Made by a program: the position numbers and the translations under genes. A stretch of DNA of 41,797 nucleotides. It comes from an uncultured Ruminococcus sp. Its GTDB lineage: Bacteria; Bacillota; Clostridia; RUG12999. Of this stretch, positions 33,356-41,476 are shown one piece after another (position 1 is the first letter of the stretch; every line of letters starts with the position of its first letter). Under the pieces are notes generated by a model that had not been told where the DNA came from, ran no database searches, and worked only from the letters and a program-made list of their open reading frames with translations. The stretch spans positions 1-41,797 of the forward strand of contig CACZWD010000009.1 in NCBI GenBank assembly GCA_902784805.1, read 5' to 3'.

Positions 33356-34081
33356 ATGAAATTTACAGATGTTTTACAGGATTTATTATTTACTCCGAAC
33401 TGTCTTTTCTGCCACAAATATTTAGGTTACGGTACAAGACCTCTCATATGTCACGGCTGCGCCGAAAAATATTCCGCTTTTGAAGGCAGATGCTCACGCT
33501 GCGGAAGTGAACTCACTTATGAAAACGGTCTGCCCGTTTGTCATACATGCAAAACAGCGCGCTATTCATTTGACGGCGTGATATCCGCTTACTATTACAA
33601 AGAAGGTGTAAGACGGGCAATAATTGAACATAAATTTGATTTTTACCACAATAACGCGAAAACGCTTTCTTATCGTATTTCAGAAATTATTAACGGGCTT
33701 TTAAAGGAAAAACGCGCAGATTATATTATCCCCGTACCACCGGATAAAAAAAGACTTAACTCCCGCGGCTACGACCCGACCCGTGAAATATGTGAAATAA
33801 TTGAGAAGGAGACGAATTTGCCGCTTCTTACTGATGTGTTATTAAAAACAAAATCCACTCCCAACCAAAGTCTTATGTCATATAAAGAAAGACTTAAAAA
33901 TATTAAAGGCTGTTTTGAAATACATGATAAAACCGCAATTAAAGGTAAAAATATCATTTTGTTTGACGATGTTTTTACAACCGGTTCAACCTGTCAAGAA
34001 TGTTCCAAAGTCTTGAAAAAGTCAGGTGCTGCTTATGTCTTTGCCGCAACAGTTTCAATATCCGATACTTTCAGAAAATAA
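33356..34081 (+). CDS. comF: ComF-family phosphoribosyltransferase-like protein
   Basis: 241 residues. The N-terminal zinc part has four Cys pairs (NCLFC, CHGC, CSRC, CHTC within the first 65 residues); the C-terminal half is a type I phosphoribosyltransferase fold with the PRPP loop ILFDDVFTTGST. ComF helps move single-stranded DNA in natural transformation in Bacillus, but the wider family is common in species not known to be competent. No ribosome binding site is visible before the ATG, which lies just past the ftsZ terminator, so read-through or a leaderless start is likely. Confidence 0.88.
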   Translation: MKFTDVLQDLLFTPNCLFCHKYLGYGTRPLICHGCAEKYSAFEGRCSRCGSELTYENGLPVCHTCKTARYSFDGVISAYYYKEGVRRAIIEHKFDFYHNNAKTLSYRISEIINGLLKEKRADYIIPVPPDKKRLNSRGYDPTREICEIIEKETNLPLLTDVLLKTKSTPNQSLMSYKERLKNIKGCFEIHDKTAIKGKNIILFDDVFTTGSTCQECSKVLKKSGAAYVFAATVSISDTFRK

Positions 34082-34102
34082 TCCCGTAGAAAGGAAACCA
34101 CA

Positions 34103-34930
34103 ATGCTTGAATTTATAAAAAACATACAAACGCTGTCCTCACCTTTTCTTGACACAGCGCTTACCGTGTTCAATTTTTTAAGCCAGCAATATTTTCTCAT
34201 TATTCTTGTGGCTTCTATATATTGGACATATGATAAAAAGAAGGGTGAAGCGCTTGCGTTTTCCATTATTTTCACAACCGCGTTTTCTTGCGGCTTAAAA
34301 GGTGTTTTTAAAATGCCGCGCCCGTTTACCTTTGATGGTGTAAAAGCCTTAAACAAAAGCTCCGCTCCCGGCTATTCGTTTCCCAGTGCCGACACGGCGG
34401 CGGCAACTGCGACGGCTGTAACAGTTTCAGGCTGGACAAAAAACACTGTTCTAAAAATTTTACTTGCCTTATATGTTATAATTATAGGTTTTGCGAGAAT
34501 GTATTTCGGTCTGCACTTTCCTGCCGATGTGCTGGGTGGTCTTATTACAGGCTGCGTTGTCGCCTTTGGTATCAAAAAGATATTCAGTACCTTTAATGCT
34601 CCTGTCTTTACAGCCCTTATCGCTACAATTATACTTATACCGTTTATGTTTTTCGGTCAGCAGCCCGACTATTTCAAAACCTTCGGGCTTATGCTCGGCG
34701 CGCTGTGCGGCGTATATACCGAGCATACCTTCGTTAATTTTGACTATAAAATAAGCCGCGGTAAAAAAGCCGCGCGTTTTCTTATAGGCATTGTCGGGCT
34801 TATTTTAATCTCCGTTTTAACAAAAAAATTCTTTCCGCAAAACAATTTTTTTCTTGTATTTGAAAAATTTCTGCTAACCTTTTTTGCGGTAGGCATATAT
34901 CCGGCGATATTTAAAAAGCTTAAATTTTAA
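34103..34930 (+). CDS. PAP2-family membrane phosphatase with altered motif 2
   Basis: 275 residues with about seven membrane helices. The phosphatidic-acid-phosphatase motifs are at K66-x6-R73-P74 and R132-x5-H138-x3-D142, both intact. Motif 2, normally PSGH, reads P94-S95-A96-D97, so the His that acts as general acid is an Asp. Family members act on lipid phosphates such as undecaprenyl pyrophosphate. The Asp form may still work, or may mark a subfamily with another role. Start after AGAAAGG; 21 bases behind comF, probably co-transcribed. Confidence 0.85.
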   Translation: MLEFIKNIQTLSSPFLDTALTVFNFLSQQYFLIILVASIYWTYDKKKGEALAFSIIFTTAFSCGLKGVFKMPRPFTFDGVKALNKSSAPGYSFPSADTAAATATAVTVSGWTKNTVLKILLALYVIIIGFARMYFGLHFPADVLGGLITGCVVAFGIKKIFSTFNAPVFTALIATIILIPFMFFGQQPDYFKTFGLMLGALCGVYTEHTFVNFDYKISRGKKAARFLIGIVGLILISVLTKKFFPQNNFFLVFEKFLLTFFAVGIYPAIFKKLKF

Positions 34931-34933
34931 GTC

Positions 34934-34963
34934 AAAAACCTCTGCGATAACGCAGAGGTTTTT
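34934..34963. terminator. Bidirectional terminator between convergent genes
   Basis: AAAAACCTCTGCG (34934-34946), loop ATAA, CGCAGAGGTTTTT (34951-34963). T runs follow on both strands, so it serves the PAP2 gene on + and the microcompartment operon on -. Confidence 0.9.
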
Positions 34964-35734
34964 TTATTCATCTTCTATTTTAATAAGCTCTATTTTAAAC
35001 TCCGCAAGCTTGTCGTGCCATGCGCTGTCAAGTTTCGCTTCGGTGATTATATAATCCACATCTTCAAGCGGCGCAAGCTTAACAAAGCCGACTCTGCCGA
35101 TTTTTGATTTGTCGCAAAGATAATATTTCTGACGGCAGTTTTTCATCATTATTTTTTTTATGCCACATTCTTTTTCGTTGCTTTCAAGAAGCCCGACATC
35201 AATATCAATGCCTTTGCTGCTCAAAAACATTTTTCCCGCAAAATAATTTTCCTCAACGGTACGTTCGGCAAGACTGCCTATAACCGACTGATTGTTGCTG
35301 ACAACGCCGCCAACCAAAATAACCTTTAAGTTTTCCTGATTTGAAAGCTCGCTCACAACTCTCAAAGAATTTGTAACAACCGTAACATTCGACATTTTTT
35401 TCAGCTCTTTTGCCATATAAAACGTCGTTGTAGATGCGTCAAGAAAAATTATATCACCCGGAATTATATGACTTACCGCCTCTTTCGCAAGGCGCATTTT
35501 TATATCAACATTTGTGCGCTTCCTGGTTTCGAGAGAAAGCTCATATGTGCTTTCGTCAATAGGCACGGCACCGCCGTGAGTACGCACGAGTAACTCCTGC
35601 TTTTCAAGCTTTTCAAGGTCACGCCTTACTGTTTCCTCCGTTACGCCGAGCGTTACGCTTAATTTATTTACAAAAACCGAACCTTCGCTGTTTAAAAGCT
35701 CAATAATTTTCTTCTGTCTTTCAAGCGCAAACAT
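34964..35734 (-). CDS. DeoR-family transcriptional regulator
   Basis: Last gene of the microcompartment operon. About 256 residues: an N-terminal HTH (VNKLSVTLGVTEETVRRDLEKLE), the DeoR hallmark RTHGGAV, then a ribose-isomerase-like sensor domain with DASTTTFYMAKEL, VTNSLRVVSELS, ILVGGVV and CDKSKIGRVGF. DeoR proteins answer to phosphorylated sugars, so the operon's inducer may be a sugar phosphate. I set the start at the ATG at 35734; a GTG at 35743 lies only three bases after GGGAGG. Confidence 0.9.
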   Translation of the reverse strand: MFALERQKKIIELLNSEGSVFVNKLSVTLGVTEETVRRDLEKLEKQELLVRTHGGAVPIDESTYELSLETRKRTNVDIKMRLAKEAVSHIIPGDIIFLDASTTTFYMAKELKKMSNVTVVTNSLRVVSELSNQENLKVILVGGVVSNNQSVIGSLAERTVEENYFAGKMFLSSKGIDIDVGLLESNEKECGIKKIMMKNCRQKYYLCDKSKIGRVGFVKLAPLEDVDYIITEAKLDSAWHDKLAEFKIELIKIEDE

Positions 35735-35757
35735 AACGTTCACATTCCTCCCGAAAA

Positions 35758-36408
35758 TTATGATTTTTTAAGTATCGTAACCTTTGCTCCGTTTTTAAGT
35801 CCCGCTGCATTCGCGTCGTCTGTGTCAATATGCATTTCGACATTAAAATCGTCTCTTACTCTTACCTGAACATCATAAAATTTTGTGGCTTTAAGATTTC
35901 CGCCTTCAACCATTACATCAACGTATTCTCCGTCTTTTATACCATGCTTTTTTGCATACGCCGGAGTTAAATGTATATGTCTGTTCGCGATTATAACACC
36001 TTGTTTAAGATAAATGCTCCCCTTTGGTCCTACAAGCACAAGCCTCTCCGAGCCTTCTATCTGTCCCGACGGACGAACAGGCGGGCTTATTTTAAGCACA
36101 AACGTATCTGTTCTTGAAATTTCAACCTGTGTGTTTTTTCTGACCGGTCCAAGCACTCTCACCTTTTCAATAGCGCGAAGCGACGGACCGACAAGCGTTA
36201 CAAACTCGTTTGAAGCAAACTCGCGTCCCATAAGGTCTTTTTGCTTTGTAAGCTCATAGCCTTTACCGAAAAGCGTGTCAAGGTCCTCTCTCGAAAGGTG
36301 TACGTGCCTTTGAGAAACGCCGACTTTTATTTCGTCGTCGTCCCCTGCCAAACTCATACTTTTTATTGTTTTAACAACTATTTCCTCAATAGCTTTTGCG
36401 TCATACAT
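35758..36408 (-). CDS. pduL: Microcompartment phosphate propanoyltransferase PduL
   Basis: Converts acyl-CoA plus phosphate to acyl-phosphate and recycles CoA inside the shell. The 216 residues have two beta-barrel halves with the metal-binding His motifs SQRHVHLSRED and ANRHIHLTPAYA, and LMGREFASNEFVTLVGP. The first 20 residues (IEEIVVKTIKSMSL) form an amphipathic helix, the usual signal for loading into microcompartments; PduL outside microcompartments lacks it. Confidence 0.93.
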   Translation of the reverse strand: MYDAKAIEEIVVKTIKSMSLAGDDDEIKVGVSQRHVHLSREDLDTLFGKGYELTKQKDLMGREFASNEFVTLVGPSLRAIEKVRVLGPVRKNTQVEISRTDTFVLKISPPVRPSGQIEGSERLVLVGPKGSIYLKQGVIIANRHIHLTPAYAKKHGIKDGEYVDVMVEGGNLKATKFYDVQVRVRDDFNVEMHIDTDDANAAGLKNGAKVTILKKS

Positions 36409-36450
36409 AAAGCTTTATGCCTCACTTTCACTTTGAGATAAAACTTAAAG

Positions 36451-37095
36451 TTACATATCAAAAAACTTGGTAACCTCCGGATGCGGCGCGGCAATTACTT
36501 CCTCACCATAAACATGACCGAGCGGCTCCGCCGCAACTTTTCCTCTTTCAACAGCCGCTTTGACGGGCGCAATATCTCCTGCCACAATAAGCGTTACAAG
36601 CCTTCCGCCAAGCCTTTTTTCGGTATGAACAAGGCTGACATCCGCCGCTTTAACCATTTCATCAAGCCCCGAAATTGCCGCGACAAGCCCTTCAATTTCA
36701 ATAAGCCCGATTGCCTTTCCGGGATTTTTAAGCGGCTCGTTGCCGTTGCATATATCCCGCATGGATTTAGGAAGCTTTTTATTAAATTTATCCTTGTTAA
36801 TATCAAGCCTGTATGCCATATTATCAACGCCTTCACCGGGATTCGCTATAATATGAGATACAATATACTTGCCGCATTTTTTCGCGTACTCTACCCCTGC
36901 TTCAACAGCGGCTTTTACTTCGGAGGTATCTCCTTCCATTTTAACCACCATAACAAGCGGCGCGGGAGCGTCCGCGCTTTTTGGTCTGTTTCTGTCAAAA
37001 GCGATTATTTTAACGCCCGATGTTTTCGCGGCAATATCCGCAACTCTCACAGCCGTAGTAAAGCTGTAAACTTCTATCATTCCAAGAGCATTCAT
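36451..37095 (-). CDS. BMC-T shell protein, tandem BMC domains with long linker
   Basis: 214 residues. Two BMC domains: 1-90 (ALGMIEVYSFTTAVRVADIAAK) and 125-214 (AIGLIEIEGLVAAISGLDEMVKAA). Both have the canonical order, so the protein should form a pseudohexameric trimer. A 35-residue linker rich in Lys, Asn and Asp (about 90-124, DKFNKKLPKSMRD) is unusual. Domain 1 has an insert after FDRNRPKSADAPAP in the pore-loop region. No Cys sits at the pore, so it should not hold an Fe-S cluster as PduT does. Confidence 0.88.
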   Translation of the reverse strand: MNALGMIEVYSFTTAVRVADIAAKTSGVKIIAFDRNRPKSADAPAPLVMVVKMEGDTSEVKAAVEAGVEYAKKCGKYIVSHIIANPGEGVDNMAYRLDINKDKFNKKLPKSMRDICNGNEPLKNPGKAIGLIEIEGLVAAISGLDEMVKAADVSLVHTEKRLGGRLVTLIVAGDIAPVKAAVERGKVAAEPLGHVYGEEVIAAPHPEVTKFFDM

Positions 37096-37110
37096 AGGCT
37101 TTTCCCCTTA

Positions 37111-38493
37111 TTATACAATATGAAGACCATCAACAAGTACACATCTGCGCTGACGCGTAAATGAGCGTGCCGAGGTTAAACCCTCGCCTGTCGGACCGGC
37201 AATGGTAAACGTTGTATGTCCCTCGCCGCCCGCGCCTATTCCCGCATAGGACGGAGCGTTTTTAACAAATATGGTTGTTTCAACAGCTCTCGCGAAGCGT
37301 GTAAGATGGTCAATATTTTTGGAATGAATATGTGCCGAATGTCTGTTGCCGTGTTCCGCGCGTACAGCCATATCAATCGCTTCATCAATATTTTTAACCC
37401 TTACAATCGCAAGCACGGGCATCATCATTTCAACCTGTACAAACGGATGCATTTCTTCTGTTTCGCAAATAATAAGCTTCGGGTCGGCGTCTATACCGAT
37501 TTCTTTTAAGAATTTGGAAGCATCCCTGCCTACCCACTTTTTATTTATAACATATTTACCGTCTTTTTCGATAAGACAAACCTTTTTCAGACTTTCTATC
37601 TGCTCGCCTTTAATGAGATAAGCGCCCGCTTTTATCATACCGGCTATAAGTTCATCCGCAATATTATCAAACGCGAAACACTCTTTTTCGGCAATACACG
37701 GAAGGTTATTATCAAAGCTTGCGCCGTTTACAATATCTGCCGCGGCTTTCGCGATGTCTGCTGTATCATCAACAATAACCGGCGGATTTCCCGCGCCTGC
37801 GCCGATTGCCTTCTTACCCGATGAAAGAAGCGCTCTTACAACGCCCGGACCTCCTGTCGCTACAAGCATACGTACTATCGGTGAGTTCATCATTTCGTTT
37901 GAGCTTTCGTGAGTAGGCTTTTTAACGGAAACAACAAGATTTTCGGGACCTCCTGCCGCAAGAATACCGCGGTTTACAAGGTCAACCGCATAATTCGCAA
38001 CCCTGCACGCATTTGGGTGCGGATTAAAAACAACCGCGTTTCCTCCCGCTATCATACCGATTGAATTGCAAAGCACGGTTTCACTCGGATTGGTTGACGG
38101 TGTAATTGAGCCTATAACGCCAAACGGCGCCATTTCAATAAGCGTCATACCATCATCGCCCGTATAAACTCTCGGACATAAATCCTCCGTGCCGGGAGTT
38201 TTATTTGCGACAAGCTGATGCTTTATTGTTTTATCCGTAACTCTGCCCATTCCTGTTTCCTCAACACCGAGCCTTGCCATTTCCTCTGCCTCGTCAAGAA
38301 TAAGCTTCCTTATTTCCGTAATCATTTTTTCGCGCTGCTCAACGCTATAACTTCTGAATTGCTTATACGCTTTGTTTACGGCATCAAGCGCATCGCTCAT
38401 AGTGTCAAACACGCCAAGCTGTTTTTTGTTTTCCTTAGCGTTAATATTTCTTATAACGCTCTCGACAATTTCACTGATTCTTGCTTCATCCAT
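37111..38493 (-). CDS. pduP: CoA-acylating aldehyde dehydrogenase (PduP/EutE type)
   Basis: Oxidises the aldehyde made in the shell to acyl-CoA with NAD+. The 460 residues include the N-terminal helix (EARISEIVESVIRNI) that directs PduP-like enzymes into microcompartments, a short linker, and the dehydrogenase with PFGVIGSITPSTNP, VATGGPGVVRAL and the catalytic C266 in DNNLPCIAEKECF. PduP handles propionaldehyde and EutE acetaldehyde; sequence alone does not decide. AGAAAGG precedes the ATG. Confidence 0.93.
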   Translation of the reverse strand: MDEARISEIVESVIRNINAKENKKQLGVFDTMSDALDAVNKAYKQFRSYSVEQREKMITEIRKLILDEAEEMARLGVEETGMGRVTDKTIKHQLVANKTPGTEDLCPRVYTGDDGMTLIEMAPFGVIGSITPSTNPSETVLCNSIGMIAGGNAVVFNPHPNACRVANYAVDLVNRGILAAGGPENLVVSVKKPTHESSNEMMNSPIVRMLVATGGPGVVRALLSSGKKAIGAGAGNPPVIVDDTADIAKAAADIVNGASFDNNLPCIAEKECFAFDNIADELIAGMIKAGAYLIKGEQIESLKKVCLIEKDGKYVINKKWVGRDASKFLKEIGIDADPKLIICETEEMHPFVQVEMMMPVLAIVRVKNIDEAIDMAVRAEHGNRHSAHIHSKNIDHLTRFARAVETTIFVKNAPSYAGIGAGGEGHTTFTIAGPTGEGLTSARSFTRQRRCVLVDGLHIV

Positions 38494-38527
38494 ATCTTTT
38501 TACATACCTTTCTGTTATAATTATGTA

Positions 38528-39076
38528 TTAAAGAATACTTTGCCAAAGCTTAGGGTCGGGACTCGGTATTACCGAGCTGTTTAAAAACATTCCTTTTTCG
38601 CCGCATTTTGCCCTCGCTTTTTCAATCGCCGCTGTTACCGCGGCAACCTCACCTGTTATGAACATATAGGATTTACCGCACATACCTCTTGCTATACGCA
38701 GCTCAATAAGCTCAACAACCGCCGTTTTTGCGGCTGTATCTGCGGCAACGATTATCTGCGCCGCGTCAAAGGTCTCAAGCACTCCGAGCGCGCTGACCTT
38801 ACCAACCGGTACGGCTCCGTAAATAGCGGGAAAAATCGTTTCGTGGGGGTTTCCGAGCACAAAGCTGTCAATAAGTCCTTCGCCGAACTTCGTGGCGCTT
38901 GCTTCAACCGCCGCTTTAACAGCGCTTAAATCCCCTTTTACAATAACTATATATTTACCGGGGCAAACGGTCTGCGCTTCAATTATTTCTATTTCCGAAG
39001 TTTTAACCATGGTATCCGCAGCCTGTACTCCGGTTGAAACATTCTGATACTCAACCATACCTATCGCACTGCTCAT
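38528..39076 (-). CDS. pduT: PduT-like BMC-T shell protein with Fe-S pore Cys
   Basis: 182 residues with two BMC domains in canonical order: SSAIGMVEYQNVSTGVQAAD and later ALGVLETFDAAQIIVAADTA. TVCPGKY has the Cys that in Salmonella PduT holds a 4Fe-4S cluster at the centre of the trimer, and the C-terminus SSVIPSPDPKLWQSIL also matches PduT. PduT is thought to pass electrons across the shell, and the pduS-like gene directly upstream encodes its partner. I chose the ATG at 39076; an in-frame GTG at 39088 overlaps the pduS end. Confidence 0.9.
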   Translation of the reverse strand: MSSAIGMVEYQNVSTGVQAADTMVKTSEIEIIEAQTVCPGKYIVIVKGDLSAVKAAVEASATKFGEGLIDSFVLGNPHETIFPAIYGAVPVGKVSALGVLETFDAAQIIVAADTAAKTAVVELIELRIARGMCGKSYMFITGEVAAVTAAIEKARAKCGEKGMFLNSSVIPSPDPKLWQSIL

Positions 39077-39080
39077 AACC

Positions 39081-40415
39081 TTAATCACCTTCCCTGACTA
39101 TTATTACAAATTTATCATTGACATTTTCAACTATGCCGTCAACAGACGCGTGAATATACGCCCCGAGATTTTTTTCGTCCAAAGTCGCTATAACCTGCCC
39201 CGCCATAACTTTTTCGCCCTCTTTGACGCATGGGACGGCAGACGCTCCTATATGCTGACTTAGTTTGATTTTTACTTTATCGGTATTAATTTTTATATTT
39301 TTACACGGTGCCGGTAAATCATACTTGCCAAGCCCTAACCTTGTAACAAGGCGGTAAGTCGGTACTCTGCGGTACGCTCTCGCCTTTAAAACCGGCGCTG
39401 CCTGCTTTTCCTGCGGTTTTACGCCCTCTTTTCTAAGCCCCGCCTTATACGCGCCGATTAGCGTTCTCGGAGACAAATTCTGCGAGCAGGCGTACATCTC
39501 ACACACTCCGCACTGCGAGCAGTACATTGTATCAAGCATCGGGGCGGTATCTCTGACCACTCCCGACGATGCCGAACGCATAAATTCGCCGGGATTTATG
39601 GGATGCCCGATAAGATGTCTCGGACAAAGGTCTGTACACATTCTGCACTGACAGCACGCTCCCATAGCGCGCTTTATATCTATTGAAATGTTAGCTGTTT
39701 TCCTGATTATTACATAATGGTCCTTCGGCAGTACAAGCACCGCGTTCGTGGTTTTTGTTACAACATCATACGGGCTTGCGATACTACCCATCATTGGACC
39801 GCCGTTTATATATGCCGCGTCCTTAACCGTAGCGCCGCCCGCGGCTTCCACAAGCTCTTTAAAGGTAATACCTATCGGGACTTTTACGGTTATCGGCGTT
39901 TTAACTTCACCCGTTACGGTAACATACTTTTCCGTCACAGGTTTATTTTTATGAAGGACGTTATAAATGCCAAGCATTGTTTCGACATTGTAAACCGTGA
40001 CACCGACCGAAATAGGAAGTGCGCCGGGATTTACAACACGTCCCGTCGTTTCGTATATAAGTATAATTTCATCGCCTGTCGGATAAAATGATTGCATTTT
40101 CGATATTTTAATATCCGGAAAGTTCTCTTTTTGAGCCTCCAATGCTTCAAGCGCCGCTTTATATGACGCTTTTATTCCGACAATCAGGTTTTTTGCTCCG
40201 ACCGCTCCGCCGACTTCTCTTAAAGCCGTAAGTATTTCAAAAGCGTTACGCTCAAGAACTTGTCTGTGCAGTCTGAGCAGAGGTTCACATTCGGCGCAGT
40301 TCAAAACTATGGTATCAGCTCTTTTATCAAGCTTCGCATAAGAAGGAAAGCCTGCGCCGCCTGCGCCCACAACTCCGCCTTTTTTTAAAAGGTCTTTTAT
40401 TTTGCCAAGCTCCAT
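39081..40415 (-). CDS. pduS: PduS-like flavin/Fe-S oxidoreductase (RnfC family)
   Basis: 444 residues. VVGAGGAGFPSYAKL starts the RnfC-like FMN/NADH domain; then a SLBB domain (about 165-215), and two 4Fe-4S sites from CCQCRMCTDLCP (C254-C264) and CSQCGVCEMYAC (C299-C310). The C-terminus has a barrel-like biotinyl/lipoyl fold. PduS reduces cobalamin in the Pdu pathway, but it also appears in loci without B12 enzymes, where it probably recycles NAD+ with PduT. The ATG follows the BMC-P stop by four bases. Confidence 0.92.
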   Translation of the reverse strand: MELGKIKDLLKKGGVVGAGGAGFPSYAKLDKRADTIVLNCAECEPLLRLHRQVLERNAFEILTALREVGGAVGAKNLIVGIKASYKAALEALEAQKENFPDIKISKMQSFYPTGDEIILIYETTGRVVNPGALPISVGVTVYNVETMLGIYNVLHKNKPVTEKYVTVTGEVKTPITVKVPIGITFKELVEAAGGATVKDAAYINGGPMMGSIASPYDVVTKTTNAVLVLPKDHYVIIRKTANISIDIKRAMGACCQCRMCTDLCPRHLIGHPINPGEFMRSASSGVVRDTAPMLDTMYCSQCGVCEMYACSQNLSPRTLIGAYKAGLRKEGVKPQEKQAAPVLKARAYRRVPTYRLVTRLGLGKYDLPAPCKNIKINTDKVKIKLSQHIGASAVPCVKEGEKVMAGQVIATLDEKNLGAYIHASVDGIVENVNDKFVIIVREGD

Positions 40416-40419
40416 CTTA

Positions 40420-40680
40420 TTATATCACACCATCCTGACCTTCATCAACAATTCCCACAATTGCGGCGTCAATAGGAGCTTCGCTCATTCCGCAGCCTAC
40501 TCTTGCCGCGCTGCCCATAGCGATAAGCACTGTTTCGCCTATACCCGCGCCTATCATATCAACTGCTATAAACTTGCCTTTTCCTTTTTCAAGCGGTTCT
40601 ACAACCATAAACTTGCTGCCTATTAAATTTTCCTGCTTTCTTGTGGAAACTATGCTTCCGGTAACTTTTCCTACTATCAT
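40420..40680 (-). CDS. pduN: BMC-P pentameric vertex protein (PduN/EutN/CcmL)
   Basis: 86 residues. Family features: MIVGKVTGSIVSTRKQENLIGSKF at the start, AVDMIGAGIGETVLIAMGSAAR in the middle, and DAAIVGIVD at the end. Pentamers close the twelve corners of the shell, so few copies are needed. A stem-loop separates it from the BMC-H gene upstream. Confidence 0.95.
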   Translation of the reverse strand: MIVGKVTGSIVSTRKQENLIGSKFMVVEPLEKGKGKFIAVDMIGAGIGETVLIAMGSAARVGCGMSEAPIDAAIVGIVDEGQDGVI

Positions 40681-40712
40681 TTTTCTCTATCCTTTCAAAT
40701 TAAGGACTTTAT

Positions 40713-40742
40713 CCGGCAGGACGGAAAAATCCGCCCTGTCGG
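40713..40742 (-). other. Intergenic stem-loop between BMC-H and BMC-P genes
   Basis: On the - strand CCGACAGGGCGGA pairs with TCCGTCCTGCCGG across a 4-base loop, 12 of 13 positions counting G-U. No T run follows, so it is not a full terminator. It lies exactly where expression should drop from the abundant hexamer to the rare pentamer. Confidence 0.55.
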
Positions 40743-40760
40743 GTAACCCGAATACCAAAA

Positions 40761-41135
40761 TTATTTAAGGCTCGGTAAAATTTTCTCAACATCCTCATGA
40801 GGTCTGGGTATTACGTGAGTAGCGATAAGCTCTCCAAGACGCGAAGCGGAATTTGAGCCTGCTTCAACAGCCGATTTAACAGCTCCCACATCGCCTCTTA
40901 CCATAACTGTTACAAGACCGGAACCTATCTTCTCTGTTCCTACAAGTGTAACATTTGCCGCTTTAAGCATAGCGTCGGCAGCTTCGATAGATGCTACCAA
41001 ACCTCTTGTTTCTACCATACCAAGTGCCTGTTGTACCATTTTTATTTCCTCCTTATTAATAACAATAGTTTCCTTCTCGTTAGCCTTAGCCGCCTTTACG
41101 GGCGTTTCTTTTTTTGCAGTACTTTTTCCTGCCAT
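40761..41135 (-). CDS. pduJ: BMC-H shell hexamer with possible alternative N-terminus
   Basis: PduA/PduJ-like shell hexamer. The BMC domain proper begins [13 protein letters not shown] and has the pore motif KIGSGLV. Two in-frame starts exist. ATG 41039 has a perfect AAGGAGG and gives the normal 92 residues; the bases around it match those before the neighbouring BMC-H gene. ATG 41135 has its own G-rich site and adds 32 Lys/Ala/Glu-rich residues ([20 protein letters not shown]). Both forms may be made, as for PduB and PduB'. If only one is, it is the short form. Confidence 0.9.
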   Translation of the reverse strand: MAGKSTAKKETPVKAAKANEKETIVINKEEIKMVQQALGMVETRGLVASIEAADAMLKAANVTLVGTEKIGSGLVTVMVRGDVGAVKSAVEAGSNSASRLGELIATHVIPRPHEDVEKILPSLK

Positions 41136-41160
41136 TTGTCCCCCCGCCTTTCTTTTTTAA

Positions 41161-41436
41161 TTAGAATTTCGGGATAATCTTTTCAACATCTGTATGAGGT
41201 CTGGGTATTACGTGTACGGCAACAAGCTCACCGAGCTTCTGCGCAGCCGCAGCGCCTACTTCGGTAGCAGCCTTTACAGCGCCGACATCACCTCTTACCA
41301 TTACGCTTACAAGACCGGAGCCTATTTTTTCTGTTCCTACAAGCGTAACCTCTGCCGCCTTTACCATTGCGTCCGCAGCCTCAACAGACGCTACAAGACC
41401 TCTTGTTTCAATCATTCCTAATGCTTCCTGTGCCAT
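41161..41436 (-). CDS. pduA: BMC-H shell hexamer (PduA/PduJ type)
   Basis: 91 residues, nearly the same as the next gene: [21 protein letters not shown], the pore [21 protein letters not shown] and the end [16 protein letters not shown]. The small Ser pore is the type that passes diols and aldehydes' parent substrates in PduA. AGGAGG precedes the ATG. The close likeness, including the ribosome binding site, shows a tandem duplication. Confidence 0.95.
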   Translation of the reverse strand: MAQEALGMIETRGLVASVEAADAMVKAAEVTLVGTEKIGSGLVSVMVRGDVGAVKAATEVGAAAAQKLGELVAVHVIPRPHTDVEKIIPKF

Positions 41437-41476
41437 TTTTATTTCCTCCTGATTATAAATTTTTTATTTTAATTTT

